NCBI GenBank assembly: GCA_963846315.1
Contig: CAWJVM010000003.1
Span: 1 to 64,000 of the forward strand
DNA length: 64,000 nucleotides
Direction of reading: 5' to 3'
Origin: RPQJ01 sp963846315
Lineage (GTDB): Bacteria; Pseudomonadota; Gammaproteobacteria; Steroidobacterales; Steroidobacteraceae
Both the position numbers and the translations under genes were made by a program. Shown here piece by piece: positions 17,224-28,876 of this stretch (its first letter is position 1; every line of letters begins with the position of its first letter). Under the pieces are notes generated by a model that saw only the letters and a program-made list of their open reading frames with translations, was not told the DNA's origin and ran no database searches.

Positions 17224-18567
17224 GTGTTTCCCCTCTTGGTCCCTCAGACGGCGGCTTTCTCGTGGGCCCGCAGCGTTGCCGGCACGCGTTCCGATCCGGT
17301 CCGCAGCGGGCGCAGACTGGAACAGTCGCATGACGATACCGACATAGTAGGCCAGGCCGAGGAAGCTGCCGACGAATGCGATCACCGCCGGCACCAGGTA
17401 GCCGGACGCGATGACCGACTTGAAGACGAACAGCTTGGCGAAGAATCCCGGCAGTGGCGGCAGGCCGGCCAGCGACAGCACCGCGATGGCCAGCAGGATC
17501 GAGGCGACGGGCTGGGTGGCGAACTTGCCCTCGAGCACGCTCAGGTCGTCGTTCTCAGCGGGGCTCAGCGCCGCAAAGCTGGCGCAGGCCAGCACCGTGC
17601 CGAGGCCGTAGAACGCGGTGTACCAGAGCAGGTCGGACGTGCGGCTGCCCGTCGTGTCGACCAGGGCGAAGATCATGTAACCGGCATGCGCGACCGACGA
17701 GTACGCGAGCAGGCGCTTGAAGCGGCCCTGTCCGAGTGCCGCGACGTTGCCGAAGACGATCGACACGATCGCCAGGCCGGTGACCACGGTCACGCTGGCG
17801 GTGTCGAGTGGGAAATCGGCAAGGATGCGCGCAAGCGCGAGCACCACGGCGGCCTTTACCAGCGAGGCCATCAGCGCCGTCACGGGCATTCGGGCCGAGG
17901 CGTAGGCATCCGGCGCCCACGCGTGGAACGGGAACACGGCGGCCTTCAGGAACAGGCCTGCGATCACGAGCAGGCCCGCGGCCTTGGCCTGCAACCCGCC
18001 GTAAGCGAAATCGTGCGCCCAGGCCGCGGTCAGCAGGGTGCCGCTCAGTCCGTAGGCAATCGAAATGCCGAACAGCACCAGCGCGCTCGCGACCGACGAC
18101 AGCACCAGGTACTTGAAAGCGCCTTCGCTGGCCGCCGAGCGCCCCTGCCCGTGCACGATCAGCGCAAAGGCCGGCAGCGACAGCAATTCGATCCCCAAGA
18201 ACAGGGTCGCGAAACCTGCGCTCGCCACCATCAGCATGCCGCCGAGCGTCGACGCCGCCACCAGCAGCCAGAACTTGTAGCCGCGTGCCGCGCCGAAGCC
18301 GACGGCTACTCCCAGTCCGCACAGCAACAGCACGGCCTTGCCGAGCACTGCGAACGAATCGATGACCACCTCGCGCTCGATGAGCTCGGCGGCGAAGCCG
18401 CCATGGAACTGGTCCGCCAGCGCGGCGAGTGCCGCGACCGCGACGGTCACGAACGCCACGCGGGCCCAGCGCGGATCGGCACGCAGCATCTCGAGCAGCA
18501 TCAGCACGACGATGAGCGCGAGCAGCAGCAGGTCGGGCAGCAGGCCGTAGACGAAATCAGTCGCCAT
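17224..18567 (-). CDS. nuoN: NADH-quinone oxidoreductase subunit N, C-terminally abnormal
   Basis: Antiporter-like membrane subunit of complex I. About 13 helices are visible, with the family segments FLGIELLSLPAFALI, FPFHAWAPDAYASARMP and LPPLPGFFAKLF. The usual final helix is missing: after YYVGIVMRLFQ the frame runs on through polar sequence straight into the CBS gene. In the neighbouring frame the same bases give a plausible polar tail ending AHEKAAV and a TGA at 17244-17246. A one-base shift plus loss of about 35 codons relative to E. coli NuoN (485 aa) is therefore likely. It overlaps nuoM by 11 bases. Confidence 0.85.
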
Positions 18568-20084
18568 GGTTGACTCCCATGAGCGCGATTGCGGGTGGCC
18601 GCGCGAGCTGCGTCACCGTCGCGTCCACCTTGTCCATCCACGCCGCGGGGCGCACGCCGATCCACAGGATCAGCAGCAGCAACGGCGCGAGCGCCAACAG
18701 TTCGCGCGGGCGGAGGTCCGGCGTCAGCGGCTCGGCCACGCTGGAGTCGTCGAAGACGAGACTGCGGGCGAACTGCAGCATGTAGGTGGCACCGAGCACC
18801 ACGCCCGTCGATGCCAGCAACGCGGCCAGCAGCATCGCGCTGCCCGCACCGGCCTGTATGTGGGCGTACCCCGCGCTGAAGGCGCCGAGCAGCACCAGGA
18901 ACTCCGCGGCGAAGCCGCTCGTCAACGGCAGGGCGAGCGAGGCGAGTACGAGCAGCATCAGCACGACGGCAAATCGTGGCGCGCGAGTCGCGAGGCCATG
19001 CACCTGCAACCAGGCGGCGCCACGGCGCTGCTCGAGCAGGCCGAGCAGCAGGAAGAGTCCAGCGACGGCGAGCCCGTGGCTCAGCACCTGGATCATCGCG
19101 CCATGCAGGCCGGTCGGTTGCAGGCTGAACACGCCGAGCACGATGTAACCCATGTGGCTGAGCGATGCGTACGCGACCAGCATCTTGTAATGCCGCTGGC
19201 GCAGCGCGAGCACGGCGCCGTACACGATGCTGACCGACGCGAGCACCATCATGAGCGGGGCGGCCTGCTCGGCGACGTCGGGGCAGAACGGGACGGCGAA
19301 CCGGATGAAACCATAAGCGCCCATCTTGGAAAGCACGCCCGCCATCAGCGCCGTGCCAGTCGGTGAAGCCTCGCCGTAAGCGAGCGGCAGCCAGGCGTGG
19401 AAGGGGAAGAGCGGGCTCTTGACAGCGCAGGCCACGGCCACGGCGACGAACACGAACAACTGCTGGCTCGGCGACAGCTGCAGGCTCTGCAGCGTCGCGT
19501 AATCGAACGACCACGCCCCGGTCTGCCGGGCGCTTTCGGCACCGAGCCAGATCACGGCGGCCAGCAGCAGCACGCTGCCTGCCATGGTGTAGAGGAAGAA
19601 CGTCATCGCGGCCCGTCGCCGCTGGGCGCCGCCGAACACCAGGATCAGCAGCACCATCGGAATCAGGACGGCTTCCCACAGCACGAAGAACACCATAAGG
19701 TCCTGCGCGAGGAACGTGCCGAGCAGGCCCGCCTGGAGCGCCAGCAGCAGGCCGAGGTACAGCGGGCTGCGGCCCTCCTCGGTCTGCCATGTGCAGGCCA
19801 GCACCGCTGGAAACAGCAGCGCGGTGAGCAGCAGGAAGTAAACGTTGTAACCGTCCAGCGCAAATTTCAGGCTGATGCCGAGCGATGGGATCCACGGCAG
19901 GTCGATACCGAACTGGGTCAGCCCGGTCGTGCCATCGAACCCGACGAACAGCGCCGTTGCGAACCAGAGCACTGTCAGCATCGCCACCATGGCGAGTACG
20001 CGGCCGACACCCGAGCGGCCCGTCGTCGGCACCACGAGCGCCGCCAGCCAGGGCAACAGCAGGATCGTCGCGAGCATCGTCGGT

Positions 20085-20092
<8 letters not shown>
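18557..20092 (-). CDS. nuoM: NADH-quinone oxidoreductase subunit M
   Basis: 511-aa proton-pumping antiporter-like subunit of complex I with 14 predicted helices. Characteristic segments: MVFFVLWEAVLIPM in the fifth helix (with the key glutamate), FPFHAWLPLAYGEAS in the seventh/eighth helix loop, and SLSHMGYIVLGVF. Length matches the family (about 500 aa). ATG 20092 overlaps the nuoL end by eight bases. Confidence 0.96.
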
Positions 20093-21999
<1,907 letters not shown>

Positions 22000-22002
22000 G
22001 GC

Positions 22003-22308
22003 CTAGCCCTTGAGTTCCTGTCCCGCCGCCATGTCCAGCGTGCCCCGGCGGCGCACGAGCAGGACGAGGAGTGCCATCGCAAGCGCGATCTCGCACGTGG
22101 CGGCAACGTAGATGAAGAAGGTCATCGCCACGCCGTGCAGCGTCTGCGTGTGCGCGGCGGCCGCGACGAAGCTCAGGATCACGGCGTTCAGCATCAGTTC
22201 GAGGCTCATCACGACGACCAGCAGGTTGCGGCGGATCACCACGCCGAGCAGGCCCATCGCGAACAGCGCGACCGCGAGTGCCAGCAACAGTTCGTACCGG
22301 TGGATCAA
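22003..22308 (-). CDS. nuoK: NADH-quinone oxidoreductase subunit K
   Basis: 101-aa three-helix membrane subunit of complex I. The conserved glutamates are in MSLELMLNAV and in ATCEIALAMA. No ATG or GTG gives the right length. The start is TTG 22308 with GGGAGGA three bases upstream, overlapping the nuoJ stop as TTGA. The resulting length (101 aa) fits the family exactly. Confidence 0.95.
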   Translation of the reverse strand: MIHRYELLLALAVALFAMGLLGVVIRRNLLVVVMSLELMLNAVILSFVAAAAHTQTLHGVAMTFFIYVAATCEIALAMALLVLLVRRRGTLDMAAGQELKG

Positions 22309-22796
22309 CGGTCCTCCCGGATCACGGTCCAGGCCGCGACGATGCCGACGAGCAGCAGCACCGTCGCCAGCTCGAAGTGGAACCAGTACTGCTGCATGAA
22401 GGCGGTCGAGAACGCGGTGAAACCGAAGGGAGCGGCCTGGCCGTCGACGGCGGCGTCCGGCGTGGCGGACCCGAGCAAGCGCAGCAAGGCGAGTGCGACG
22501 ATGGTTGCGATCAGCACGCCTGGCACCAGCGTGGCCGAAAATCGCTTGCGGTAGGCGATGTCGCGATCGTCGAGCAGCATGATCGTGTAAATCATGAACA
22601 CCATGACCGCGCCGACGTAGATCAGTACCTGGAACAGCGCAATCACGTGCACGCCGAGGCAGGCATAGATGGCCGCGAGGCAGATCATGTGAGCGACCAG
22701 CGCGAGCGCCGACCGCATCGGCTGTCGCAGCAGCAGCACCGCACCGGCGAAGGCCAGCGCGAGCACGCCGAAGAACACGATGAAAGCGTCGGTCAC
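22305..22796 (-). CDS. nuoJ: NADH-quinone oxidoreductase subunit J
   Basis: 163-aa five-helix membrane subunit of complex I near the quinone channel. Recognised from FQVLIYVGAVMVFMIYTIML, the conserved helix with a pi-bulge, and from position between nuoI and nuoK. The start is GTG 22796, overlapping the nuoI stop (GTGA). Confidence 0.95.
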   Translation of the reverse strand: MTDAFIVFFGVLALAFAGAVLLLRQPMRSALALVAHMICLAAIYACLGVHVIALFQVLIYVGAVMVFMIYTIMLLDDRDIAYRKRFSATLVPGVLIATIVALALLRLLGSATPDAAVDGQAAPFGFTAFSTAFMQQYWFHFELATVLLLVGIVAAWTVIREDR

Positions 22797-23368
22797 GGTT
22801 CCTGCGCCTCCAACGCTGCGGGGGCCGGAGGATAGGGTTTGCGCGGATCCTTGAGCGGATGCCACTGCAGCAACAGGTCCTTGCGGCCCCACATCGCGTC
22901 GCGATCGAAGCCCGGCAGGTTCGGCGTGTCCTTGACCATGCGGATCGCGTCTTCCGGGCAGGCCTCGACACAGAAGCCGCAGAAGATGCAGCGCGAGTAG
23001 TCGATCTCGAAGCGCAGCGGCGACTTCGGGTGGGCGGCATCGTCGAAATCGGGCGCGGCTTCGATCTCGATGCAGTACGCCGGGCAGACCGTCGCGCACA
23101 TGTTGCACGCGACGCACTGCACCTTGCCGTCCGGTCGCTGCGTCAGCACGTGCCGGCCGCGATTGTTGGGTGAGTAGTCGGCGCGGGTCTCTTCCGGGTA
23201 GTACGCCGTGAGTGCGCCCTTGCGGCCCGTCACCCATTTCCACATGTTCGAGAAGAACACGCGACCCGTGATCGACAGCCCGCGCACGATCTCGAAGATG
23301 TACGCCTTTTCCCAGAGCCCGAGCGTCGGCTCGTTCCAGTACTGCTTGCGCGGGCGACGTTCGGTCAC
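22793..23368 (-). CDS. nuoI: NADH-quinone oxidoreductase subunit I (2x[4Fe-4S])
   Basis: 191-aa peripheral-arm subunit carrying clusters N6a and N6b next to the quinone site. Both ferredoxin motifs are complete: CVACNMCATVCP and CIFCGFCVEACP. The TAYYPEE segment before the first motif is typical. The start is GTG 23368, overlapping the nuoH stop (GTGA). The C-terminal tail is basic and proline-rich. Confidence 0.96.
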   Translation of the reverse strand: MTERRPRKQYWNEPTLGLWEKAYIFEIVRGLSITGRVFFSNMWKWVTGRKGALTAYYPEETRADYSPNNRGRHVLTQRPDGKVQCVACNMCATVCPAYCIEIEAAPDFDDAAHPKSPLRFEIDYSRCIFCGFCVEACPEDAIRMVKDTPNLPGFDRDAMWGRKDLLLQWHPLKDPRKPYPPAPAALEAQEP

Positions 23369-24492
23369 AGCGTCCACCAGCGCACGATGGCGGTGACCAC
23401 GAGGTTGAGCGCCGCGATCGGCAGCAGGAACTTCCAGCCGAGGTCCATCAGCTGGTCGTAGCGGAAGCGTGGCAGCGTCCAGCGCACCTGGATCTGGAAG
23501 CAGCCGACGATGAAGACCTTGAGCGAGAAGGTGAGCACCTGCAGCAGGGCCACGCCGAGCGGTCCGATGGCCCAGGTGCCGCCGCCGGGGAAGGCAAAGC
23601 CAGCGGGCGTCAGGAACGGCACGTGGTAGCCGCCGAGGAACAGCGTGACGACCAGCGCCGAGATCACGACGATCTCGATGAACTCCGAGAGCAGGAACAG
23701 GCCCATCTTCATCGAGGTGTACTCGGTGAAGTACCCCGAGATCAGTTCGGACTCGCACTCGGGCAGGTCGAACGGCACCCGCTTGTTCTCGGCAATCGAC
23801 GCGGTCAGGAACAGCAGGAACGCCAGCGGCTGCACGAGGATTCCCCACGTGACCTGCTGCTGCCAGCGCACCATCTCGTTGAGATCGACGGTGCCGTACG
23901 TCACGACCATGGCGACCAGCGCGAGTCCCATCGAGATTTCGTACGAAATCATCTGCGACGCCGCCCGCGCGGCGCCGAGCATCGAGAACTTGTTGTTCGA
24001 CGACCAGCCCGCCAGCATCGTGCCGAGGATGCCGATGCCCGACACCGCGAGCACGAACAGGATGCCGGCGTCGAGCGAGGCGATCTGCATGCGGTAGCTG
24101 CGGTCGCCGAAGAATTGCGCGGCGCCCGAGCCAGGTTCGAAGAAATGACCCGGCTGCACTTCACCGCCGAACGGCACCACTGCGAACACCAGCAACACCG
24201 GCACGGCCGCGAGCCACGGCGCGAGGTTGTAGCAGAAGCGGTCGTACGTCGCCGGCGTGAAGTTCTCCTTCAGGATCATCTTCAGGCCATCGGCGATGCC
24301 ATGGAACAGGCCCCAGGCGACGAGCTTGACCTGCGTGAACGGGATGCGGAAGTACGCGCGGTTGGCGCCGATGCGGTCCGACATCACGGCCGACTGCTTG
24401 CGCTCGACCCAGGTGAAGATCGTGGCGAGTCCCAGCAGGAAAGCCAGGATGTAGGCGATGTAGACGCCGTGGACGACCAGGTCCTGCATCAT
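23365..24492 (-). CDS. nuoH: NADH-quinone oxidoreductase subunit H
   Basis: 375-aa membrane subunit forming the quinone-binding chamber. Seen: TWVERKQSAVMSDRIGAN near the N-terminus, DGLKMILKE, the acidic loop segment LPECESELISGYFTEYTSMK and the final FRYDQLMDLGWKFLLP, all diagnostic. The first of two adjacent ATG codons (24492) overlaps the nuoG stop (ATGA). Confidence 0.97.
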   Translation of the reverse strand: MMQDLVVHGVYIAYILAFLLGLATIFTWVERKQSAVMSDRIGANRAYFRIPFTQVKLVAWGLFHGIADGLKMILKENFTPATYDRFCYNLAPWLAAVPVLLVFAVVPFGGEVQPGHFFEPGSGAAQFFGDRSYRMQIASLDAGILFVLAVSGIGILGTMLAGWSSNNKFSMLGAARAASQMISYEISMGLALVAMVVTYGTVDLNEMVRWQQQVTWGILVQPLAFLLFLTASIAENKRVPFDLPECESELISGYFTEYTSMKMGLFLLSEFIEIVVISALVVTLFLGGYHVPFLTPAGFAFPGGGTWAIGPLGVALLQVLTFSLKVFIVGCFQIQVRWTLPRFRYDQLMDLGWKFLLPIAALNLVVTAIVRWWTL

Positions 24493-25907
24493 GAGGCGAG
24501 GCTCCGGAACACGTCGACCGCATGCTGCACCTGCGGTGGCTTGTCGAAGACCTGCTCGAAGGTGTTGCGCCTGCCCTCGAAGTTCGTGAACGAGCCCCGG
24601 CGCTCGTACGTGTTCGAAATCGGCAGTACGACCGCCGCCGGCGACTGCGCGGGCGTGCCAAAAGGAGTCAGGTGGATCCAGGGAGCCCCGCCAACGGACA
24701 GTGGTTCGGAGACTTCGCCCCAGACCAGCACCAGGTCGTGCCCGGCGGCCGGGTCGAATTCCTGCCTGCCGAAGCGCTCTTCGACCCCACGACGGTTCGG
24801 GTTCTTGTCCGCCTTGATCAGCAACGCGTCTTCGACCACTTCGTCGGCCGCGGGCACGCAGTCGCGATGCGCGTACGTCGCCACCGAGCCGAGCAGCGAC
24901 TGCAGCACGTCCAGCTCTTCGTTCGATGCATGCGACGACACCAGCACGGCCGGATTCAGTGCGGCGGCTAGCAGGCGCTTCGCTGTAGTCAACGCCTCAG
25001 CCACGGAGGCCTGCTGGCCGTCGACCAGCGGCTGCGGCACGCGCTCGCGCGCCATCCACTTGTGCTGGTCGTAGCCCTTGTTGCAGAGCCAGGGGCCGTT
25101 GATCTCGGCGTTCTCGAACGCCGTCGTGCGATAGGCCACGTTGCCTGCCGCGGCGCCCGGCATGTGCTGCTGGCGCACCTGCATGCGGCGCCAGGTCTTG
25201 ATGCTGCAGCCGCGCGCGCAACCCGTGCAGACCGAGCGCACTGGCTGCAGGAACCAGACGCGGCACTTGTAGAGGAACTCGCGCGACAGCAGGGCCCCGG
25301 TCGGGCACAGGTCGATCACGTTGTCCGAGTACGCGTCGTTGAACTCGCCGGGCGTCTGCGCCTCGACGTAGGAGTGATTGCCGCGCTCGACGATGCCTAA
25401 GGCATTCGAGCCGGAGATTTCACGCGTGAAGCGCACGCAGCGGCTGCAGAGGATGCAGCGCTCGTTGTCGAGCGTGATGCGCGGGCCCAGGTCGTACAGC
25501 TTGCGCTTGTGGTGCTTCGGGTCGCGCGAGATCGACTCGGCGGGGCCGTACTTGTGCTGGTAGTCCTGCAGCTTGCACTCGCCGGCTTTGTCGCAGATGC
25601 CGCAGTCGACCGGGTGATTGAGCAGGATGAACTGCAGCACGTCCTCGCGCGCCTTCTGCACCTGCTCGACGCCGGTCTCGACGATCATGTTCGGCGCGAC
25701 CGCGAGGTTGCAGGCCGGCTGCAGCTTGGGCAGGTTGTTGACCTTGACCAGGCAGATGCGGCAGCTGCCGGCGATCGACAGCTTGTCGTGATAGCAGAAG
25801 TGCGGGATGTCGATGCCATTGCGCCGTGCGACCTGCAGCACGGTCTCGCCGGGCCGGGCTTCGATTTCGCGCTGGTCGATGGTGACCTTGAGGGTGGGTG
25901 TGCTCAC
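24489..25907 (-). CDS. nuoG: NADH-quinone oxidoreductase subunit G, compact form
   Basis: 472-aa Fe-S subunit of the peripheral arm. The N-terminal [2Fe-2S] ligands lie in HFCYHDKLSIAGSCRICLV. The His-ligated cluster motif HPVDCGICDKAGEC and the CILCSRCVRF / CPTGA pair are complete, and CTGCARGCSIKTW matches the extra N-terminal cluster of the molybdopterin-like domain. That domain is reduced to about 200 residues, so the protein is much shorter than the usual 670-900 aa, yet the frame is clean to an ATGA overlap with nuoH. The start is GTG 25907, overlapping nuoF (GTGA). Confidence 0.93.
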   Translation of the reverse strand: MSTPTLKVTIDQREIEARPGETVLQVARRNGIDIPHFCYHDKLSIAGSCRICLVKVNNLPKLQPACNLAVAPNMIVETGVEQVQKAREDVLQFILLNHPVDCGICDKAGECKLQDYQHKYGPAESISRDPKHHKRKLYDLGPRITLDNERCILCSRCVRFTREISGSNALGIVERGNHSYVEAQTPGEFNDAYSDNVIDLCPTGALLSREFLYKCRVWFLQPVRSVCTGCARGCSIKTWRRMQVRQQHMPGAAAGNVAYRTTAFENAEINGPWLCNKGYDQHKWMARERVPQPLVDGQQASVAEALTTAKRLLAAALNPAVLVSSHASNEELDVLQSLLGSVATYAHRDCVPAADEVVEDALLIKADKNPNRRGVEERFGRQEFDPAAGHDLVLVWGEVSEPLSVGGAPWIHLTPFGTPAQSPAAVVLPISNTYERRGSFTNFEGRRNTFEQVFDKPPQVQHAVDVFRSLAS

Positions 25908-27184
25908 GGCGCCAGCCTGCCCTCGTGCAGCGAGCGCCCGTGCGCCACGTAGTACTCGAACTCGTCGCCGAACTTCTTGATGAAGCTGACGACCGGCATC
26001 GAGGCGGCATCACCGAGCGCGCAGACCGTATTGCCCTGGATGCCCGTTGGAATCCGGCGCAGCGTCGCGAGATCGGCCGTCGTGCCCCGGCCGGCGATGA
26101 TTCGTTCGAGGATGCGGTTCATCCAGTCGGTGCCTTCGCGGCACGGCGTGCACTGGCCGCAGGATTCGTGCGCGTAGAAGCGCGACAGCACCTGCAGCAG
26201 CCGCACCATGCACGTGCCTTCGGCGATCACGATCACGGCGCCCGAGCCGACCATGCTGCCCACCTTGGTCATGCTTTCCGGATCGAGCGTGACGTTCTCG
26301 ATCTCGGCCGCGGTCAGGATCGGCGTGGAACTGCCGCCCGGGATGACGGCCTTGAGCTGCCGTCCACCGAGGATGCCGCCGGCGTCCTCGCGGATGAGCT
26401 GGGCGAGCGGGTAGCCGGTGGGCTTCTCGAACAGTCCCGGCTTCTCGACGTGACCGGAGACGCCGAAGAGTCGCGTGCCGGGTGTCTTCTTGACGCCCAT
26501 CGCGGCGTACTGCGGCGCGCCGTTGACCATGATCCAGGGCACGGTCGCCAGCGTCTCGACGTTGTTGACGACCGTGGGCTTCTGGTACAGGCCTTTCACG
26601 GCGGGAAAGGGCGGCTTGTTGCGGGGGAAGCCTTTCTTGCCTTCGAGCGAGTTGATGAGGCTCGATTCCTCGCCGCAGACGTAGGCGCCGGCGCCGCGGT
26701 GAATGACGATGTCGCACGAGAAGCCACGCCCGAGGATGTTCTCGCCGACGAGGCCCGCGGCCCGTGCTTCCTCCAGCGCGCCCTGCAGGCGACGCAGTGG
26801 CAGGTCGAATTCCCCGCGGATGTAGGCAAACGCGTGGCGTACGCGCAGCGAATACGAGGCGAGCAGCATGCCTTCGAGCAGCTGGTGCGGCGAATGCTCG
26901 AGGATCCAGCGGTCCTTGAAGGTGCCGGGCTCGCCCTCGTCGATGTTGCAGCAGAGGTAGACGACGGGCGCTGCCTTGGAGACGAACTCCCACTTGAGGC
27001 CAGTCTGGAAGCCCGCGCCGCCGCGACCCTGCAGACCGGATGCCTTCGCCTGCTCGCCGACCTGCGCCGGCGTGAGTTCGGTCAATGCCTTCTGCAGCGC
27101 CGCGTAGCCGCCGCGCGCGCGGTAATCCGCCAGCGAGTGCGACGTCGCGGTGATCTGGAAATTCATGAACACCGGGCCGCTCAT
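25904..27184 (-). CDS. nuoF: NADH-quinone oxidoreductase subunit F (NADH/FMN binding)
   Basis: 426-aa flavoprotein that oxidises NADH. The glycine-rich FMN/NADH segment GRGGAGFQTGLKW is at residues 53-65, then CNIDEGEPGTFKDR, GAGAYVCGEESSLINSLEG and the N3 cluster motif ESCGQCTPCREGT, all intact. ATG 27184 overlaps the nuoE stop (ATGA). Confidence 0.97.
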   Translation of the reverse strand: MSGPVFMNFQITATSHSLADYRARGGYAALQKALTELTPAQVGEQAKASGLQGRGGAGFQTGLKWEFVSKAAPVVYLCCNIDEGEPGTFKDRWILEHSPHQLLEGMLLASYSLRVRHAFAYIRGEFDLPLRRLQGALEEARAAGLVGENILGRGFSCDIVIHRGAGAYVCGEESSLINSLEGKKGFPRNKPPFPAVKGLYQKPTVVNNVETLATVPWIMVNGAPQYAAMGVKKTPGTRLFGVSGHVEKPGLFEKPTGYPLAQLIREDAGGILGGRQLKAVIPGGSSTPILTAAEIENVTLDPESMTKVGSMVGSGAVIVIAEGTCMVRLLQVLSRFYAHESCGQCTPCREGTDWMNRILERIIAGRGTTADLATLRRIPTGIQGNTVCALGDAASMPVVSFIKKFGDEFEYYVAHGRSLHEGRLAP

Positions 27185-27660
27185 GGCAGCGACTCCAGGA
27201 TCCGGTCGAGCTTCGCGGCGTCGAGCTGCTCGTGATAGGTGCGGTTCACCTGCATCGCGGGCGCCGTGCCGCAGGACGCCAGGCACTCGACGGTCTTCAG
27301 CGTGAAGCGACCGTCGGTCGTGGTCTCGCCCACGCCGATGCCGAGCTTGCGCTGCAGGTGCGCGAGCACGTTTTCCGAGCCGCGCAGCGAACAGGCGATA
27401 TTGCGGCAGACCTTGATGACGTAGCGGCCCTGCGGCTCGCGATCGAACATCGTGTACCAGGTCAGCGCCTCGATCACCTGGATTGCCGGCATGCCGATGT
27501 ACTCGGCGATGCGCACGGCATCTGCTTCCGTGACGAAACCGTGCGCGTCCTGCACGCAATGCAGCAGCGGCAGCACCAGCGAGGTCTTCATCTCGGGCGG
27601 GTACTGGCTGCGCAGCGCGTCGAACTGCGCCAGCAGGGCGGGGGTGAAGGCGTCGGTCAC
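27181..27660 (-). CDS. nuoE: NADH-quinone oxidoreductase subunit E ([2Fe-2S])
   Basis: 159-aa thioredoxin-like subunit with cluster N1a. The ligands are C85 and C90 (CRNIAC) and C126 and C130 (CLASC). It partners NuoF in the NADH-oxidising module. The start is GTG 27660, overlapping the nuoD stop (GTGA). Confidence 0.96.
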   Translation of the reverse strand: MTDAFTPALLAQFDALRSQYPPEMKTSLVLPLLHCVQDAHGFVTEADAVRIAEYIGMPAIQVIEALTWYTMFDREPQGRYVIKVCRNIACSLRGSENVLAHLQRKLGIGVGETTTDGRFTLKTVECLASCGTAPAMQVNRTYHEQLDAAKLDRILESLP

Positions 27661-28868
27661 CGGTCACACTCCCCGCCGACCATGTTCATCGAGCCGAAGG
27701 TCGGCACGATGTCCGACACCTGGTGTCCTTCGAGCAGCGTGTGCATGCCACCCATGTGCACGAAGCTCGGCGCTCGCACGTGCAGCTTGTACGGCCGGCC
27801 GGTGCCGTCGCTGACGAGGTAGAAGCCGAGCTCGCCATTCGGCGCCTCGTGGGCGGAATAGACTTCGCCCGCCGGCACCTGCACGCCGTCCATGATCAGC
27901 TTGAAATGGTGGATCAGCGATTCGATCTGGTGGTAGACGAGTTCCTTCTCCGGCAGCACCACGCGCGGGTCGTCGACGTTGATCGGGCCGCCCGGCAACT
28001 TCTGCATGCATTGGCGCACCATCGAGATCGACTCGTCGATCTCGCGCATGCGCACGTAATAGCGGTCGTAGTTGTCGCCCTTGATGCCGACCGGAACCTC
28101 GAAGTCGAGTTCCGGGTAGGCCAGGTACGGGTTGTCCTTGCGCAGGTCCATGGCGAGACCGGTCGAGCGCAGGATCGGGCCCGTGTAGCCCCAGTCGAGC
28201 GCGTGCTCCGGTGTCATGCACGCGATGTCGCGGGTGCGGCCGATGAAGATCCGGTTGCGGTCCAGCATGCCATGGATGCGCTCGAGGTAGTCTTCTGTGA
28301 ACTGCAGGATTTCCTCGAGCCGCACCAGCCAGCCGTCCGGCAGGTCGCGGGCCAGGCCGCCGATGCGCACGTACGAATACGTGAGCCGCGCGCCCGACAG
28401 GTGGTTCATGTGCTCGAAGATGTAGTCGCGAACCGTCATCAGGTACAGGAAGGCCGTCATGCCGCCCATCTCCATGACCGAGGCCGCGATGCAGGTGCAG
28501 TGGTCGGCGATGCGGTTGTATTCGGCGAGCAGCGTGCGCAGCCAGAGGCAGCGGGGCGTCAGTTCGATCCCGAGTGCCTTTTCGACTGCCTCGGCGTAGG
28601 CGAAGTTGTTGTTCATCGCCGAGCAGTAATTCAGGCGGTCCGTGTACGGGATGATGTTGTGGTAGGTGTGGTGCTCGGCTTCCTTCTCGAAGCCACGGTG
28701 CAGGTAGCCGCAGTGGACGTCGGCGTGCACCACCGTCTCGCCATCGATCTCGGCGACGATCTGGATCGTGCCGTGCGTGGCCGGGTGCGACGGCCCGATG
28801 TTGACCACCACGTGGTCCGGGTGGGCCGTGTGCTGGAGCGGGCTGCTGACGGGTGGGCGGTACTGCAC
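27657..28868 (-). CDS. nuoD: NADH-quinone oxidoreductase subunit D
   Basis: 403-aa 49-kDa-type subunit lining the quinone pocket. Diagnostic segments: NIGPSHPATHG, CGYLHRGFEKEAE, RLNYCSAMNNN and the C-terminal PSFVHMGGMHTLLEGH. It is a separate gene, not fused to nuoC. The start is taken as GTG 28868, eight bases after the nuoC stop; no ATG exists before the conserved HVVVNIGPSHPATHG. Confidence 0.95.
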   Translation of the reverse strand: MQYRPPVSSPLQHTAHPDHVVVNIGPSHPATHGTIQIVAEIDGETVVHADVHCGYLHRGFEKEAEHHTYHNIIPYTDRLNYCSAMNNNFAYAEAVEKALGIELTPRCLWLRTLLAEYNRIADHCTCIAASVMEMGGMTAFLYLMTVRDYIFEHMNHLSGARLTYSYVRIGGLARDLPDGWLVRLEEILQFTEDYLERIHGMLDRNRIFIGRTRDIACMTPEHALDWGYTGPILRSTGLAMDLRKDNPYLAYPELDFEVPVGIKGDNYDRYYVRMREIDESISMVRQCMQKLPGGPINVDDPRVVLPEKELVYHQIESLIHHFKLIMDGVQVPAGEVYSAHEAPNGELGFYLVSDGTGRPYKLHVRAPSFVHMGGMHTLLEGHQVSDIVPTFGSMNMVGGECDR

Positions 28869-28876
28869 GCTGCCGC

